Shown: positions 43,801 to 53,411, counted from the first letter of the stretch. The stretch: DNA of 64,000 bases from Xanthomonas sp. (GCA_018262705.1 JADFDQ010000006.1:62001-126000), one strand, 5' to 3'. Notes: a model not told the origin generated them from the letters alone. Program-made: numbers and translations.

Positions 43801-44594
43801 CGGCAGGGATCGGGCAGATACAGGAATACCGGCGCAAGGCGAGCGTAGGCGCGCAGCACCGCCAGTTCGGCAGGCGGCAGGTGGGACAGGCCAAACACGT
43901 GCAGCGGCGGCAGCTCGAATGCAGCGCCCTCCAGCGTTGCCACCAGCTTTCCCACGAGTCCGCCACGGTGCTCGCCACGGTGCTCGCCCAATGCCGCAAC
44001 CGCCGCTTTCCACAGCGGCGCCAGGCATTGCGCTTCCAATGTCTGCAATGTTGCATCGGGAAACTTTGCCGCGGCAAAGTGCGACTGGCCGGCCTCCCAG
44101 GCCTGCAGCCAGTCGCTGCGATAGACCAGATATTGCGAAAATACCCGCGCCAGCCGATCGGCAAGCTGGAAGTGGCGCAGCGCACGCTCGTCCTCGCCGC
44201 TGCTCTTCTCAAGATAGTCCACGACCCGCGGATCGGTCACGCCACGGCGCGCCGGCTCGGCCAGCAGCCGATGCAACGTCCAGCGCAGATGCTCGCGGCG
44301 ATACCTGGGCAAGGCCACCGCGGCCTCTCCTAGAAGCCGTCTGGACAAGCCGTCGATCCAGCGGCTGGGCAAAATCACATCGAGGTTGGCGACGATTCGG
44401 TCGGCGCCGACCTTTTCGGCCAAGGCCAGCGCCAGCCACTGCTTCATGCCGGGATGCGCCGCAATCACGGTCTGCGGCTCGAGCAGGTTGGCCGGCCGGG
44501 TACTTTCAAGCAGCGACAGCAGTGGGCCCAGCAAGGCCTCAAGACGGCTTGCGCGAAGCAGGGTCAGGCCTGTGTCAGGGGCAGCATCGTTCAA
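40896..44594 (-). CDS. recC: Exodeoxyribonuclease V gamma subunit RecC
   Basis: RecC splits the duplex and recognises Chi in the RecBCD enzyme. The 1232-residue protein has the inactive-helicase fold of the family: the VIAAHPGMKQWLALALAEKVG segment near the N-terminus, the GGITFCGMVPQRAIPFDVVCVLGL block, and a C-terminal inactive nuclease-like domain. Length is somewhat above E. coli RecC (1122). It opens the recCBD operon, 57 bases after a lipoprotein gene on the same strand. Confidence 0.95.
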   Translation of the reverse strand: MNDAAPDTGLTLLRASRLEALLGPLLSLLESTRPANLLEPQTVIAAHPGMKQWLALALAEKVGADRIVANLDVILPSRWIDGLSRRLLGEAAVALPRYRREHLRWTLHRLLAEPARRGVTDPRVVDYLEKSSGEDERALRHFQLADRLARVFSQYLVYRSDWLQAWEAGQSHFAAAKFPDATLQTLEAQCLAPLWKAAVAALGEHRGEHRGGLVGKLVATLEGAAFELPPLHVFGLSHLPPAELAVLRAYARLAPVFLYLPDPCREYWGGLYAGLQGEDGANRPDLAQWQAFRDSESNRLKDPSALDWREQGHPLLARWGRMGQHFFASLVDDQLREDIRHHADTADTAPENRLQRVQESIRRLQPGLMREDTNGSVATDASLRVHACHTRQRELEVLRDALLDAIGNDGVRAGGIVVMAPDIQHYLPLIPAVFGEPGSARERRLPYHLADLPQARSHPLFTLFETLLEVGASRLTAAEVVDLLGAAELRRALSLDADAVDTLTEWLVHSRVAWALDGAHKQALSLPPRPEFSFAWAVDRMLSGYLMGESSASAQPDFIELPDGTGLLPLTGIDGPGAAALGGLDRLLRELQAWRALADGEHPSSVWAGKLRERVDALMRIDPTDADAHSALSVIHRAIERLASDPARNGQDPALRLCVVRDVLRDALALASERQRFLMGGITFCGMVPQRAIPFDVVCVLGLNEGAFPRTPSDGGVDLMAHIRRVGDRDVAGDDRYLFLETLMSARKRLHLSFIGQGVRDGKHRNPAAPLSELLGELDRGADVAPDANENDQPRPWLVRHPLQPFDGRYFDGSHPALFSYSDAFASMHGEGSLPLPSLRDGDLPDTEPLPEPLPLSELEGFFKDPAKALLKSRLQLSLDALDENERLPEAEPMEDISRIHTVARRVFFETVLPASCADPLWRWDGSPPAWVSQGGLLPLGEAGQLAWREQAEAVDALSGMARASARFVRCGVGQAVRIDIAFSVDDRSTAAARSRGRLTGIVRNVFPLAGSDGASHGEQIVFAFPDPGNEKHRLKKSGDLGFKDRVPAFLHWALLRLQRADAGDPAPVRLTVLAEGEPGFVDKVNAWDASYCASNAQARAGMDADLRRRIGILVELWRLGRAGLSRFYPKSGWAALHAYEKQKGKDLADGTDKAPEAMGNAARNAWQGGFGSTGERDYAPGYARLLEGDFVFGDRTMDPDGKALGMLFEDARLLNELMLMDAMDERVEDAA

Positions 44595-44651
44595 CTCTTC
44601 TATTCCTTCCGCATCGGCGTTCGCAGCCGGGAAAGCCGATCAAGTCGGCCC

Positions 44652-45107
44652 TCAAAGCTTCGGACTCCAGCTCGCACTGCGCAGCAGCCAGTCGCCGCCG
44701 TCACGGTGCCAACCCGTTTCAACCTGATACACCTGCCCATCCTGCGGCAGCAGTCCGCCGCCTCCGCCGGTCGCGAGCACGGTGAATCTTGCAATTGCGT
44801 CTTCATCGCCGCGCAGTTCCACGCTGACCGGGCCGATGCGTGCGCTTACGTTTTTATATTGCAGGAACACGCCGGCGGCAAGCTGTTTCGCACCGCGTTT
44901 GTCCATGCCGTCATTGCCGACGAAATCGTCGGCCAGAAGATCGGCCAGCTTGCCTGCGCTGCGAGCGTCGATGGCCGCCTGCAGCGCTTCCACCTGCGCG
45001 CGCACGGCCTGTTCCGGCGGCGTTCCGCCGCAGGCCGAGACCAGGGCCAGCGCCAGCGCCAACATCAAGAATCCGCGAATCCGCGCCCACTGCGTCACGT
45101 TTTGCAT
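44652..45107 (-). CDS. NTF2-like lipoprotein
   Basis: A 151-residue precursor with a lipoprotein signal ending in the lipobox VSACG, followed by one compact domain of the nuclear transport factor 2 (SnoaL-like) type: a helical AVRAQVEALQAAIDARSAGKL segment, then beta strands with YQVETGWHRDGGDWLLRSASW at the end. Such folds bind small ligands or form dimers; no catalytic role can be assigned. It lies directly upstream of recC and may share its transcript, although the link to DNA repair is probably incidental. Confidence 0.75.
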   Translation of the reverse strand: MQNVTQWARIRGFLMLALALALVSACGGTPPEQAVRAQVEALQAAIDARSAGKLADLLADDFVGNDGMDKRGAKQLAAGVFLQYKNVSARIGPVSVELRGDEDAIARFTVLATGGGGGLLPQDGQVYQVETGWHRDGGDWLLRSASWSPKL

Positions 45108-45225
45108 CGTCGCCTCCCAAATCCGCCGCTATCGCCTTGTCACGCCCAAGAGGCTATGCTCAAATCGCTGGCAGTTCCATACGCATGCGCATCGTGCGCG
45201 CCGATCACGATCTAGGGGAGCGATC

Positions 45226-46905
45226 ATGAGTTCCGAACGTCCTTGGCTGGCCAACTATCCTGCGGGCGTGCCCGCGGAGATCGACCTCGACGAATTCGCG
45301 TCGATCACCGACGTGTTCGATTCCGCGCTGAAGTCCTACCACAGCCGCGCGGCGTTCATGAACATGGGCAAGTCGATCACCTACGACCAGCTCGACATGC
45401 ACAGCCGCGATTTCGCCGGCTATCTGCTGGGCGAACTCAAGCTCAAGAAGGGCGACCGCGTGGCGGTGATGATGCCCAACTGCCTGCAGTACCCGATCGC
45501 GGTGTTCGGCATCCTGCGCGCCGGCCTGATCGTGGTCAACGTCAATCCGATGTACACCGCGCGCGAGCTCAAGCACCAGTTGTCCGACGCTGGCGTCAGC
45601 GCTTTGCTGGTGCTGGACAACTTCGGCAACGTGGCTGCCGATGTGCTGGCGCAGATGCCGCAGGTGAAGGCGATCACGACGGGCCTTGGCGACATGCTGG
45701 GCTTCCCGAAAGCGATGATCGTCAACTTCGTGCTGCGTTACGTCAAAAAGATGGTCCCGGACTACGCCATCGCCGGTGCCGTGCGCTTCCGCGACACGCT
45801 CACGCTCGGACGCATGCACCCGCTGCCGGACATCCGCAACGCGCCTGAGGACATCGCCTTCCTGCAATACACCGGCGGCACCACCGGCGTGTCCAAAGGC
45901 GCGATGCTCACCCACCGCAACCTCGTCGCCAACATGCAGCAGGCCTCGGCCTGGGTCAAATCCAACGTGCGTCCGGGCGAGGAACTCATCGTCACCGCGC
46001 TGCCGCTGTATCACATCTTCGCGCTGACGGCGAACTGCCTGGTCTTCATGAAGCTGGGCGGCACCAACCTCATGATCACCAATCCGCGCGACATGCCAGG
46101 CTTCGTGAAGGAGATCAAGAACTCCGGCTTTACCGCCATCACCGGCGTCAACACCCTGTTCAACGGCCTGCTCAACACGCCCGGTTTCAATGAAATCGAT
46201 TTTTCCAGCCTGCGGCTGACCCTCGGCGGCGGCATGGCGGTGCAGCGTGCGGTGGCCGAAAAGTGGAAAAGCCAGACCGGATCGACGTTGGCCGAGGCCT
46301 ACGGGCTGACCGAAACCTCGCCGGCAGTGTGCATCAACCCGCTCGACCTGCGCGAATACAACGGTTCGATCGGCATGCCGGTGCCTTCGACCGACGTCTG
46401 CATCAAGGGCGATAACGGCGAAATCTTCGGCGTCGACGAAATCGGCGAACTGTGTGTCAAGGGCCCGCAGGTGATGAAGGGCTATTGGCAGCGCCCGGAG
46501 GAAACCGCCAAGGTCATCGACGCCGACGGCTGGCTGCACACCGGCGACATGGCCAAGATGGATGCGCAGGGCTACTTCTTCATCGTCGACCGCAAGAAGG
46601 ACATGATTCTGGTGTCCGGCTTCAACGTCTATCCGAACGAAGTCGAGGACGTGATCGCGATGATGCCGCAGGTGCTGGAAGTGGCCGCGATCGGCGTGCC
46701 AGACGAGAAGTCCGGCGAAGCGGTCAAGGTGTTCATCGTCAAGAAGGATCCGGCCCTGACCGTCGACCAAGTCAAGGCGTTCTGCCGCGAAAACATGACC
46801 GGCTACAAGCAGCCGAAATTCGTGGATTTCCGTACCGACCTGCCCAAGAGCAACGTCGGCAAGATCCTGCGCAAGGATCTGCGGGATGAGGAGAAGCAGG
46901 CCTGA
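45226..46905 (+). CDS. fadD: Long-chain fatty-acid-CoA ligase (FadD/RpfB type)
   Basis: Activates long-chain fatty acids to acyl-CoA via an acyl-adenylate. The 559-residue ANL-family enzyme has the P-loop-like AMP-binding motif YTGGTTGVSKGAMLTH (from about residue 215), AYGLTETSP, GWLHTGDMAKMDAQGYFFIV and the catalytic lysine region PKSNVGKILRK. AGGGGAG five bases upstream fixes the ATG. The N-terminus (RPWLANYPAGVPAEID) resembles xanthomonad RpfB, which turns over the DSF signal, but no rpfF/C/G genes are near, so general fatty acid activation is the safe call. Confidence 0.93.
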   Translation: MSSERPWLANYPAGVPAEIDLDEFASITDVFDSALKSYHSRAAFMNMGKSITYDQLDMHSRDFAGYLLGELKLKKGDRVAVMMPNCLQYPIAVFGILRAGLIVVNVNPMYTARELKHQLSDAGVSALLVLDNFGNVAADVLAQMPQVKAITTGLGDMLGFPKAMIVNFVLRYVKKMVPDYAIAGAVRFRDTLTLGRMHPLPDIRNAPEDIAFLQYTGGTTGVSKGAMLTHRNLVANMQQASAWVKSNVRPGEELIVTALPLYHIFALTANCLVFMKLGGTNLMITNPRDMPGFVKEIKNSGFTAITGVNTLFNGLLNTPGFNEIDFSSLRLTLGGGMAVQRAVAEKWKSQTGSTLAEAYGLTETSPAVCINPLDLREYNGSIGMPVPSTDVCIKGDNGEIFGVDEIGELCVKGPQVMKGYWQRPEETAKVIDADGWLHTGDMAKMDAQGYFFIVDRKKDMILVSGFNVYPNEVEDVIAMMPQVLEVAAIGVPDEKSGEAVKVFIVKKDPALTVDQVKAFCRENMTGYKQPKFVDFRTDLPKSNVGKILRKDLRDEEKQA

Positions 46906-46932
46906 TGCCGCATTTGCATGCCTGAAGGAAAA

Positions 46933-46949
46933 GGCCGGCAATGTCGGCC
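46933..46949. terminator. Hairpin between fadD and lysS
   Basis: GGCCGGC-AAT-GTCGGCC (one G-T pair) lies 27 bases after fadD in the convergent gap. There is no T-run, so it is a weak or Rho-assisted terminator candidate. Confidence 0.4.
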
Positions 46950-47037
46950 GCTCATGGATGGAACCGATCCGCGCCGTTCCGGGTAGATTCGTTGCGAATG
47001 ACCTTCGAGAGAAGTTCTACCGTCCATTGGGTTCGGT

Positions 47038-48561
47038 TCAAGCCTCCGGACGCATGTACGGGAACAGCAGCACATCGCGGATCGAACTGCTGCCGGTCAG
47101 CAGCATCACGAAGCGGTCGATGCCCACGCCGAGCCCGCCGGTGGGCGGCAGCCCCACTTCCAACGCCCGGATGTAGTCGGCGTCGAAGTGCATGGCTTCG
47201 TCGTCGCCGGCATCCTTGGCCGCAACCTGCGCCTTGAATCGCGCCGCCTGGTCTTCCGGGTCGTTCAATTCCGAGAACCCATTGGCCAATTCCTTGCCGC
47301 CGATGAACAGCTCGAAGCGATCAGCGATGCCCGGCTCGCTGTCGGATTCACGCGCCAGCGGACTGACTTCCACCGGATGGTGGGTGATGAAGGTCGGCTG
47401 GATCAGGGTGGCTTCCACGGTCTTTTCGAAGATTTCCAGCAGCAGCTTGCCCCAGCCGTAGCCGGGTTTCACGTGTACGCCCAAGCGCGCGCAATGCGCG
47501 GCGAGCGCGTCGCGGTCGCGGCAATCGGCCAGCGAAATTTCCGGATTCAATTCGCGCACCGCTTCTTCCAATTTCCAGCGACGGAATGCGGGAGCAAGGT
47601 CGATACCATGGCCGTCCCACTCGAATGCGGTGGTGCCCATCGCCTCGCGCGCAACATCGCGCATCATGGATTCGGTCAAATCCATCACTTCGATGTAGGT
47701 GGCATAGGCTTCGTACAACTCGAGCATGGTGAATTCGGGGTTGTGACGGGTGGACACACCTTCGTTGCGGAAATTGCGGTTGATTTCATACACGCGCTCC
47801 AACCCGCCGACGACGAGTCGCTTGAGATAGAGCTCCGGCGCGACCCGCAAGTACAGGTCGAGATCAAGGGCGTTGTGATGGGTCGCGAACGGGCGCGCGG
47901 TGGCGCCGCCGGCGATGTAATGCATCATCGGCGTTTCCACTTCAAGGAAACGTCGTGCGTCCAACCAGCTGCGCATGGCGCGGACGATGCGCGAGCGGGC
48001 GATGAACACATCGCGCGCTTCCGGGGTCACGATCAAATCCACGTAGCGCTGGCGATAGCGCTGCTCCACATCACTCAACCCATGGAATTTGTCCGGCAGC
48101 GGGCGCAGCGACTTCACCAGCAGCCGCAATTTTTCGACGCGCACCGACAGTTCGCCGGTCCTAGTGCGCATCAGGCCACCTTCGGCGGCCACGATGTCGC
48201 CGATGTCCCAACCCTTGAACGCATCGTAGGCGTCGCCCAGCGCCGAACTTTGCAGGAACAACTGCACCCGCCCGCTCATGTCCTGCACGGTGGCGAATGC
48301 CGCCTTGCCCATCACCCGCTTGGCAAGCACGCGCCCGGCGATGGCGACGTTGCGACCGCCCGCCTCCAGCGCTTCGCTTGTCCAGTGCTCCGCATCCGCA
48401 TACTCGGACTGCAGGGCGCCGGCAAAATCCGCGCGCCGGAAATCGTTCGGAAACGCGCTCCCCTGCTCGCGCAGCGCGGCCAACTTGCCGCGGCGCTCGG
48501 CGATGAGCTTGTTTTCGTCATGGCGGTGGTTGTCGGCGGGTTGGACGTTGCTATCAGTCAT
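47038..48561 (-). CDS. lysS: Lysyl-tRNA synthetase, class II
   Basis: Charges tRNA-Lys. The 507-residue protein has an N-terminal OB-fold anticodon-binding domain ([20 protein letters not shown]) and the class II catalytic core with motif 2 ([18 protein letters not shown]) and motif 3 ([15 protein letters not shown]). Length matches E. coli LysS (505). It follows prfB on the same strand, the usual prfB-lysS arrangement, but a REP-like repeat lies between them. Confidence 0.97.
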   Translation of the reverse strand: MTDSNVQPADNHRHDENKLIAERRGKLAALREQGSAFPNDFRRADFAGALQSEYADAEHWTSEALEAGGRNVAIAGRVLAKRVMGKAAFATVQDMSGRVQLFLQSSALGDAYDAFKGWDIGDIVAAEGGLMRTRTGELSVRVEKLRLLVKSLRPLPDKFHGLSDVEQRYRQRYVDLIVTPEARDVFIARSRIVRAMRSWLDARRFLEVETPMMHYIAGGATARPFATHHNALDLDLYLRVAPELYLKRLVVGGLERVYEINRNFRNEGVSTRHNPEFTMLELYEAYATYIEVMDLTESMMRDVAREAMGTTAFEWDGHGIDLAPAFRRWKLEEAVRELNPEISLADCRDRDALAAHCARLGVHVKPGYGWGKLLLEIFEKTVEATLIQPTFITHHPVEVSPLARESDSEPGIADRFELFIGGKELANGFSELNDPEDQAARFKAQVAAKDAGDDEAMHFDADYIRALEVGLPPTGGLGVGIDRFVMLLTGSSSIRDVLLFPYMRPEA

Positions 48562-48579
48562 GTCTTGGCCATGGGCTCA

Positions 48580-48633
48580 GTAGGAGCGGCGCAAGCCGCG
48601 ACCGCTCCGGTTGCGTAGGATCGCGGCTTGCGC
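48580..48633. repeat. REP-like element between prfB and lysS
   Basis: A GTAGGAGCG head (48580-48588) is followed by a 13-bp perfect inverted repeat (48589-48601 with 48621-48633, core GCGCAAGCCGCGA) around a 19-base spacer containing a second GTAGGA. This is the common intergenic REP type of xanthomonads. Confidence 0.75.
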
Positions 48634-48653
48634 TGCGCCTTCGGGGTTGCAGA

Positions 48654-49782
48654 TCACGCCGCGTCGCTGCGTTTCGCTCCGGCCTCCAGCCCGGACTTCA
48701 GGCTGGCTTCCACAAACTCATCCAGATCACCGTCCAGCACTTTTTGCGTATCGCTACGCTCGATGCCCGTGCGCAGATCCTTGATCCGGCTTTGATCCAG
48801 CACGTAGTTGCGAATCTGGCTGCCCCAACCGATATCCGACTTGGTGGCTTCCAGCGCATCGCGCTCGACGTTGCGCTTTTGCACTTCCAGTTCGTACAGC
48901 TTGGCTTTGAGCATCTTCATCGCACGGTCGCGGTTGGCGTGCTGGCTGCGCTCGGTTTGGCAGGCCACCGCCACCCCGGTCGGCAAGTGGTGGATGCGCA
49001 CCGCCGACTCGGTCTTGTTGACGTGCTGGCCGCCCGCGCCGGACGAACGGTAGACGTCGGTCTTCAGATCGGCAGGATTGATCTCGATGTCGATATCGTC
49101 ATCCACTTCCGGCGACACGAACACCGAAGTAAAGCTGGTATGGCGGCGGTTGTCGGAATCGAACGGCGACTTGCGCACCAGCCGGTGCACGCCGATTTCG
49201 GTCTTCAGCCAGCCGTAGGCGTACTCGCCTTCCACGCGAAAGGTGGCCGACTTGATTCCGGCCACGTCGCCTCCGGAGACTTCCATCAGTTCGGCCTTCC
49301 AACCGCGCGATTCGGCCCAGCGCAGGTACATGCGCAGCAGCATTTCGGCCCAATCCTGGGCCTCGGTACCGCCGGCACCGGCCTGGATATCGACGAACGC
49401 ATTGCAGCTGTCCATCTGCCCGGAGAACATGCGCTGGAACTCGATCTGTTCGACGCCCTTCTGGAAACGATCGACGTCGGCTTCCACCGACAGCGCGGTG
49501 TCCTCGTCGTCTTCCATTTCGGCCAGGTCGAGCAGTTCGCCGGATCCGGCCAGGCCTTCCTTCAGTTCGCGGATGCCGTTGACGACCTTGTCGAGCATGG
49601 CACGCTCGCGGCCGAGCGACTGCGCACGCGCAGGATCGTTCCAGACGTCCGGACTTTCCAGTTCGCGTTCAACCTCTTCCAGACGCTCGCGCTTGGCGTC
49701 GTAGTCAAAGATACCCCCGGAGCGCATCCAGCCGACCGATCAGGTCGGCGATGCGTGCTCGGGCGGGATTGAGTTCCAGCAT
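48654..49782 (-). CDS. prfB: Peptide chain release factor 2 (programmed +1 frameshift)
   Basis: RF2 releases peptides at UGA and UAA. The reading frame starts at ATG 49782, runs 25 codons and meets an in-frame TGA at 49705-49707 in the slippery context CTT-TGA-C, preceded by the SD-like GGGGG. Shifting +1 gives a 375-residue protein with the codon-recognition SPF motif (RKSPFDSD) and the catalytic GGQ (GAGGQHVNK). This is the classical autoregulatory frameshift: low RF2 allows the shift. Annotation starting at 49727 would miss the true N-terminus. Confidence 0.96.
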
Positions 49783-49892
49783 GGGAAAACCGCATGTTCG
49801 TGGCAATTGCGTAGTCTAGCAGGCGCGCCACGCCGCTCACGCGGTCTTGGCGTTGTCTGCGGCACGCTTTGGCGACTGGTTGGAGGCCGATC

Positions 49893-50111
49893 ATGACGAG
49901 CGAAGCGACATTCAAGATCGGCGACCACGTGCGCTGGAACTCCGAGGCCGGCTACGTCACCGGCCGCATCGTCAAAGTACACAGCGCCGACTTCGACTAC
50001 AAAGGCCACACCCACCGCGCCAGCCCCGAAAGGCCGCAGTACGAGATCAAGAGCGACAAGTCCGACCACGTCGCTGCGCACTACGGCAAGGCGCTGGCGA
50101 GGATTGGCTGA
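49893..50111 (+). CDS. HVA1/DUF2945 family small protein
   Basis: A 72-residue protein with the family's hallmark features: an N-terminal GDHVRWNSEAGYVTGRIVKV Tudor/SH3-like strand pair and the DYKGHTHRAS...PQYEIKSDKSDHVAAH end. Members occur in bacteria and fungi and their biochemical function is unknown. GGAGG six bases upstream chooses the ATG at 49893. It stands alone between the divergent prfB and the convergent OmpA-like gene. Confidence 0.88.
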   Translation: MTSEATFKIGDHVRWNSEAGYVTGRIVKVHSADFDYKGHTHRASPERPQYEIKSDKSDHVAAHYGKALARIG

Positions 50112-50138
50112 AACTCAGAGGCTCAGGGATTCAGGGGC

Positions 50139-50810
50139 TCACGAGCGCAGCGGCAGCAGCCGAATTTCGACGCGGCGGTTCATCGACCGTCCCGACTCGG
50201 TGCCGTTGTCGGCAATTGGATAACGGCTGCCCATGCCCACGGTTTCGATCCGCGCCGGTTGCACGCCCTGCGCCGTCAAATAGCCGGCGACCGACCGCGC
50301 GCGCTGTTCGGAAATCCGCTGGTTGACCGCATCGCTGCCGATGTTGTCGGTGTGGCCGCTGACTTCGACGATGGTCTGGTCGTACTGACGCAGGGTTCCG
50401 GCGATGGAAGTGAGCGAGGGATAGAACTGCGGCTTGATGTCGGTGCGGTTGAAGTCGAAGGTGACGCCGTCCGGAAGGTTCAGGGTGATGACGTCGCCCT
50501 GACGACTGACGTCGATGCCGGTGCCGGCGGTTTCGCGGCGCAGCTCGGCCTCCTGACGGTCCTGATAGTTGCCGATCGCAGCGCCCGCCAGCGCACCGAT
50601 GCCGGCGCCGACCATGGCGTGCTGGCGACGTTCGACCGCACTGTCGCCGCTGAGCAGGCCGGCAGCGGCTCCGATGGCCGCGCCGATCATGGCGTCGCGA
50701 CGGGTGTTCCGGTTGTCGGGATTGCCCTGCGCATCGTAGGTTGCGCAGCCGACGAGGAACGCGGACAGACAAGCGCCGAGGACGGCGAATTTCAGCGATG
50801 AGACGTGCAC
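50139..50810 (-). CDS. OmpA-family lipoprotein with glycine zipper (YiaD-like)
   Basis: An outer-membrane lipoprotein that probably binds peptidoglycan. The 223-residue precursor has lipobox LVGCA, two glycine-zipper segments (AMIGAAIGAAAGLLSG and AMVGAGIGALAGAAIG) and a C-terminal OmpA domain with the diaminopimelate-binding signature GHTDNIGSDAVNQRISEQRA. The arrangement matches E. coli YiaD. It is monocistronic on the minus strand. Confidence 0.92.
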   Translation of the reverse strand: MHVSSLKFAVLGACLSAFLVGCATYDAQGNPDNRNTRRDAMIGAAIGAAAGLLSGDSAVERRQHAMVGAGIGALAGAAIGNYQDRQEAELRRETAGTGIDVSRQGDVITLNLPDGVTFDFNRTDIKPQFYPSLTSIAGTLRQYDQTIVEVSGHTDNIGSDAVNQRISEQRARSVAGYLTAQGVQPARIETVGMGSRYPIADNGTESGRSMNRRVEIRLLPLRS

Positions 50811-50891
50811 GGCAACTCCTGATGTCGGATCGAACGGGAGTCAGCCTAGGCGCTGTCGCGTGGCCGCAGCATGAATGTCGTCGATGCCGGT

Positions 50892-52391
50892 TCAGGCGGC
50901 GTTGTCTTGAAGAATCCCGATGGCGGCATCGGCATCCAGCGGCTGTTCCCAGTTGCCCATCATGGCCAGATACAGCAATTTGTCGAATTCCTCGCCAAAA
51001 CGGCGCGCGACCGCATCCGGATCGGGGATGAGTTTGGCATCGCTGATCAGCCCGAAGTGAACCTGGCCACGGTAGCTCAGGATCGACAGGCCAAGGCCAA
51101 TCGAGCCGGTCTGCGGCACCCAGAACATGATGTCGCGCAGCGTGCAGCCGGCCATGTACAGCGGCTGCTGCGGTCCCGGCACATTGGTCGCCACTGCGCT
51201 GGCCTTGCGGCTGAACATTTCCAGCGCCAGTTCCTGCAGCGGCTGTGGTGCAATGCCGAGTGCCGCTAAAAGTCCATACGCAACAATTGCTTGCCTTGAA
51301 TTCTTAAGATTGCACATGCAATCTGCGACGCGCTCAAGCCGGCGCAGCGGATTGTCTTCGCCCACCGGCAGATCGAGGAACACCAGCCCGAAGTGGTTGC
51401 CGAGTTTTTTGGCGTGTTCCAAGGGGCGCAGGTTGACCGGCACCGTGGCGCGCAGGGTCAGCCCGTCGGGATCGTCGCCGCGCTCGATCATGTAGCTGCG
51501 CAGTGCACCGGCGGCGGCGGCCATCAGTACGTCGTTGACGGTGCAGCCGCAGGCGCGGCCAACCGTCTTCACCTCTTCCAGATCCAGCGGCGTGGCCCAG
51601 GCCACGCGCTTGCTGACCCCGAGTTTGCCGCGCAGCAGCGACGGCGGATCGTCCGACAGCGACAGTGCGTGCACCAATTCCAGCGCGATATCCCCGCCCT
51701 CCTTGGCCAGCAGCGACGCCATCGACGGATCCTGCATCATCGCCATGCCCTGCTCCAGCGCCTTGCCGCCGAGCTTCATGTAGCGCTCCATCGCGCCCAC
51801 TCGGCGCGCCACCGGCGCCGCCTGCTCCTTGAGCCAGGTCTTGTCGAGCCGCGATGCAGCGGAGGCCTCTTTCGACGTGTCGGTCAGCGACAGCAACACC
51901 TGCACCAGCGCGATCCCGTCGGCATAACAGTGGTGGATGCGCGCAACCACCGCCGAGCCGCCCTGATAGTTTTCGATCAGATGGAACTGCCACAGCGGTT
52001 TGCTCGAATCCAGCGGGCTGGACGCAAGCTGGCTGACGAAGCGTTCCAGCGACTTCTTCTCTGCCGCCTTGCCTGCCTTGCCGGGCAGCCCGGACAAGCG
52101 AACATGCCAATCAAGGTCGAAGTTTTCGTCTTCAACCCATTGCGCGCCGGTCGCGCCTTCCACGGGTTTCTGGCGAAAGCGCGCGTAGGCAAGGAAACGG
52201 CGTTCGATCACCTTCTTCAGATGCGCCAGCGACATCGGCTCGGCGAACATCAGCACGCCGGTGATCATCATCGGATTGGTCGGCCGTTCCATCCGCAGCC
52301 AGGCAGTGTCCACCCGCGACATCGGTTCGCGTTTCAGACGCGGCCTGGACGCTTCGGCGGTGCGCCGGGGGCGCGGTTTCGCTGTGGCCAT
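50892..52391 (-). CDS. Wax ester synthase/acyl-CoA:diacylglycerol acyltransferase (WS/DGAT) family protein
   Basis: A membrane-associated acyltransferase that would esterify fatty alcohols or diacylglycerol with acyl-CoA to make storage lipids. The catalytic HHxxxDG motif is intact (ARIHHCYADGIAL, around residue 155), as are the PLW motif (SKPLWQFHLIE) and the late NVPGPQQPLYMAG block. AGGAG stands just before the ATG at 52391, inside a longer open frame, so the shorter 499-residue form is preferred. The first 25 residues are Arg/Lys/Pro-rich. Whether this organism stores wax esters cannot be seen. Confidence 0.88.
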   Translation of the reverse strand: MATAKPRPRRTAEASRPRLKREPMSRVDTAWLRMERPTNPMMITGVLMFAEPMSLAHLKKVIERRFLAYARFRQKPVEGATGAQWVEDENFDLDWHVRLSGLPGKAGKAAEKKSLERFVSQLASSPLDSSKPLWQFHLIENYQGGSAVVARIHHCYADGIALVQVLLSLTDTSKEASAASRLDKTWLKEQAAPVARRVGAMERYMKLGGKALEQGMAMMQDPSMASLLAKEGGDIALELVHALSLSDDPPSLLRGKLGVSKRVAWATPLDLEEVKTVGRACGCTVNDVLMAAAAGALRSYMIERGDDPDGLTLRATVPVNLRPLEHAKKLGNHFGLVFLDLPVGEDNPLRRLERVADCMCNLKNSRQAIVAYGLLAALGIAPQPLQELALEMFSRKASAVATNVPGPQQPLYMAGCTLRDIMFWVPQTGSIGLGLSILSYRGQVHFGLISDAKLIPDPDAVARRFGEEFDKLLYLAMMGNWEQPLDADAAIGILQDNAA

Positions 52392-52449
52392 TGCAACTCT
52401 CCTCATCCGCCTGCGAGTGAATCACCCGCCGCGGCCAAGGTCAACGCAT

Positions 52450-53337
52450 TCAGCCCAGAGTTCGGGCGACCAGCGCTGATTCCACACGTTCGGCGCGAAA
52501 CCGTCCCTTCTCATCCTTGCCCGCATAGGCCATGGCGTCGTCGGCGTCGTGGGTGAAGAACAGCCCGACGTCGCGCGCGCGCATGTCTTCGAGGAATGCG
52601 GTTTTCTCGTCGATCAGCTCCTCGGCACAGCGGTCGTAGCCCATCGTGATCGGCACGTGCACCCAGGGTTTGCCGGGAATCAGGTCGGCGCAGAACACCA
52701 CGCCGCCGTGCGCCTTGCCATCCACCCTGCGCGGCCCGAGGATTTCAGCCAGCAGCAGCCCCGGCGTGTGGCCGTCGCTGTGGTGGAAGCGCACGGCCGC
52801 GCCCAACGCTGCGCAGTGATCGCCATCCACCAGCTCCAGCCGACCGCTGGCTTCCAACAGCGCCGGCACTTCCGGGATGAAGCTGGCGCGGTCGCGCGGA
52901 TGCGGATGCCGCGCGCGCTGCCAATGTTTTCTTCCGACAACGAACGTGGCATTGGGAAACAGCAGCCGCGGCGGTTTGCCCTCTTCCCAGGCGGCGAGCA
53001 GCCCGCCAACGTGGTCGAAGTGCAGGTGCGAGAGCACCACGACGTCGATGTCTTCGTGATAGAAGCCTGCACTGGCCAGCGAATCCAGCAGGACATGGTG
53101 TTCTTCGACCACGCCGTAGCGTTCGCGCAGCTGCGGCGGGAAAAAGGCGCCGATGCCGGTATCGAACAGCACCTTCTTGCCGTTGATCTTCGAGGCCAGC
53201 AGCGCGCGGCAGGCCAGATCGATGCGGTTGCGCTCGTCCACCCGCACCCAGCGTTCCCACATGGCGCGCGGCGCATTGCCGAACATCGCGCCGCCGTCGA
53301 GCTTCTGCGTATTGCCTGCGATCGACCAGAGTTCCAT
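52450..53337 (-). CDS. MBL-fold metallo-hydrolase
   Basis: A 295-residue metallo-beta-lactamase-fold enzyme. The metal-binding motif is HLHFDHVGG (about residue 85); later ligands are the His in HHSDGHTPG and the Asp in [10 protein letters not shown], with a final His in FTHDADD. The overall pattern resembles quorum-quenching lactonases and related hydrolases, but the substrate is not evident. The ATG at 53337 gives a normal family N-terminus ([16 protein letters not shown]). A REP pair separates it from ggt upstream on the same strand. Confidence 0.85.
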   Translation of the reverse strand: MELWSIAGNTQKLDGGAMFGNAPRAMWERWVRVDERNRIDLACRALLASKINGKKVLFDTGIGAFFPPQLRERYGVVEEHHVLLDSLASAGFYHEDIDVVVLSHLHFDHVGGLLAAWEEGKPPRLLFPNATFVVGRKHWQRARHPHPRDRASFIPEVPALLEASGRLELVDGDHCAALGAAVRFHHSDGHTPGLLLAEILGPRRVDGKAHGGVVFCADLIPGKPWVHVPITMGYDRCAEELIDEKTAFLEDMRARDVGLFFTHDADDAMAYAGKDEKGRFRAERVESALVARTLG

Positions 53338-53411
53338 GCGGGCGAGTTTAGGCGCGCCGACACGTTTGCGCACCTGCGTGCCTGTCCGCGCCATTAAAGC
53401 CAATGGCACCT

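Noticed and set aside
43962-43985. 12-bp tandem repeat inside recC encoding repeated GEHR
   Set aside because: It is only two short in-frame copies that add a few polar residues. It has no likely significance.
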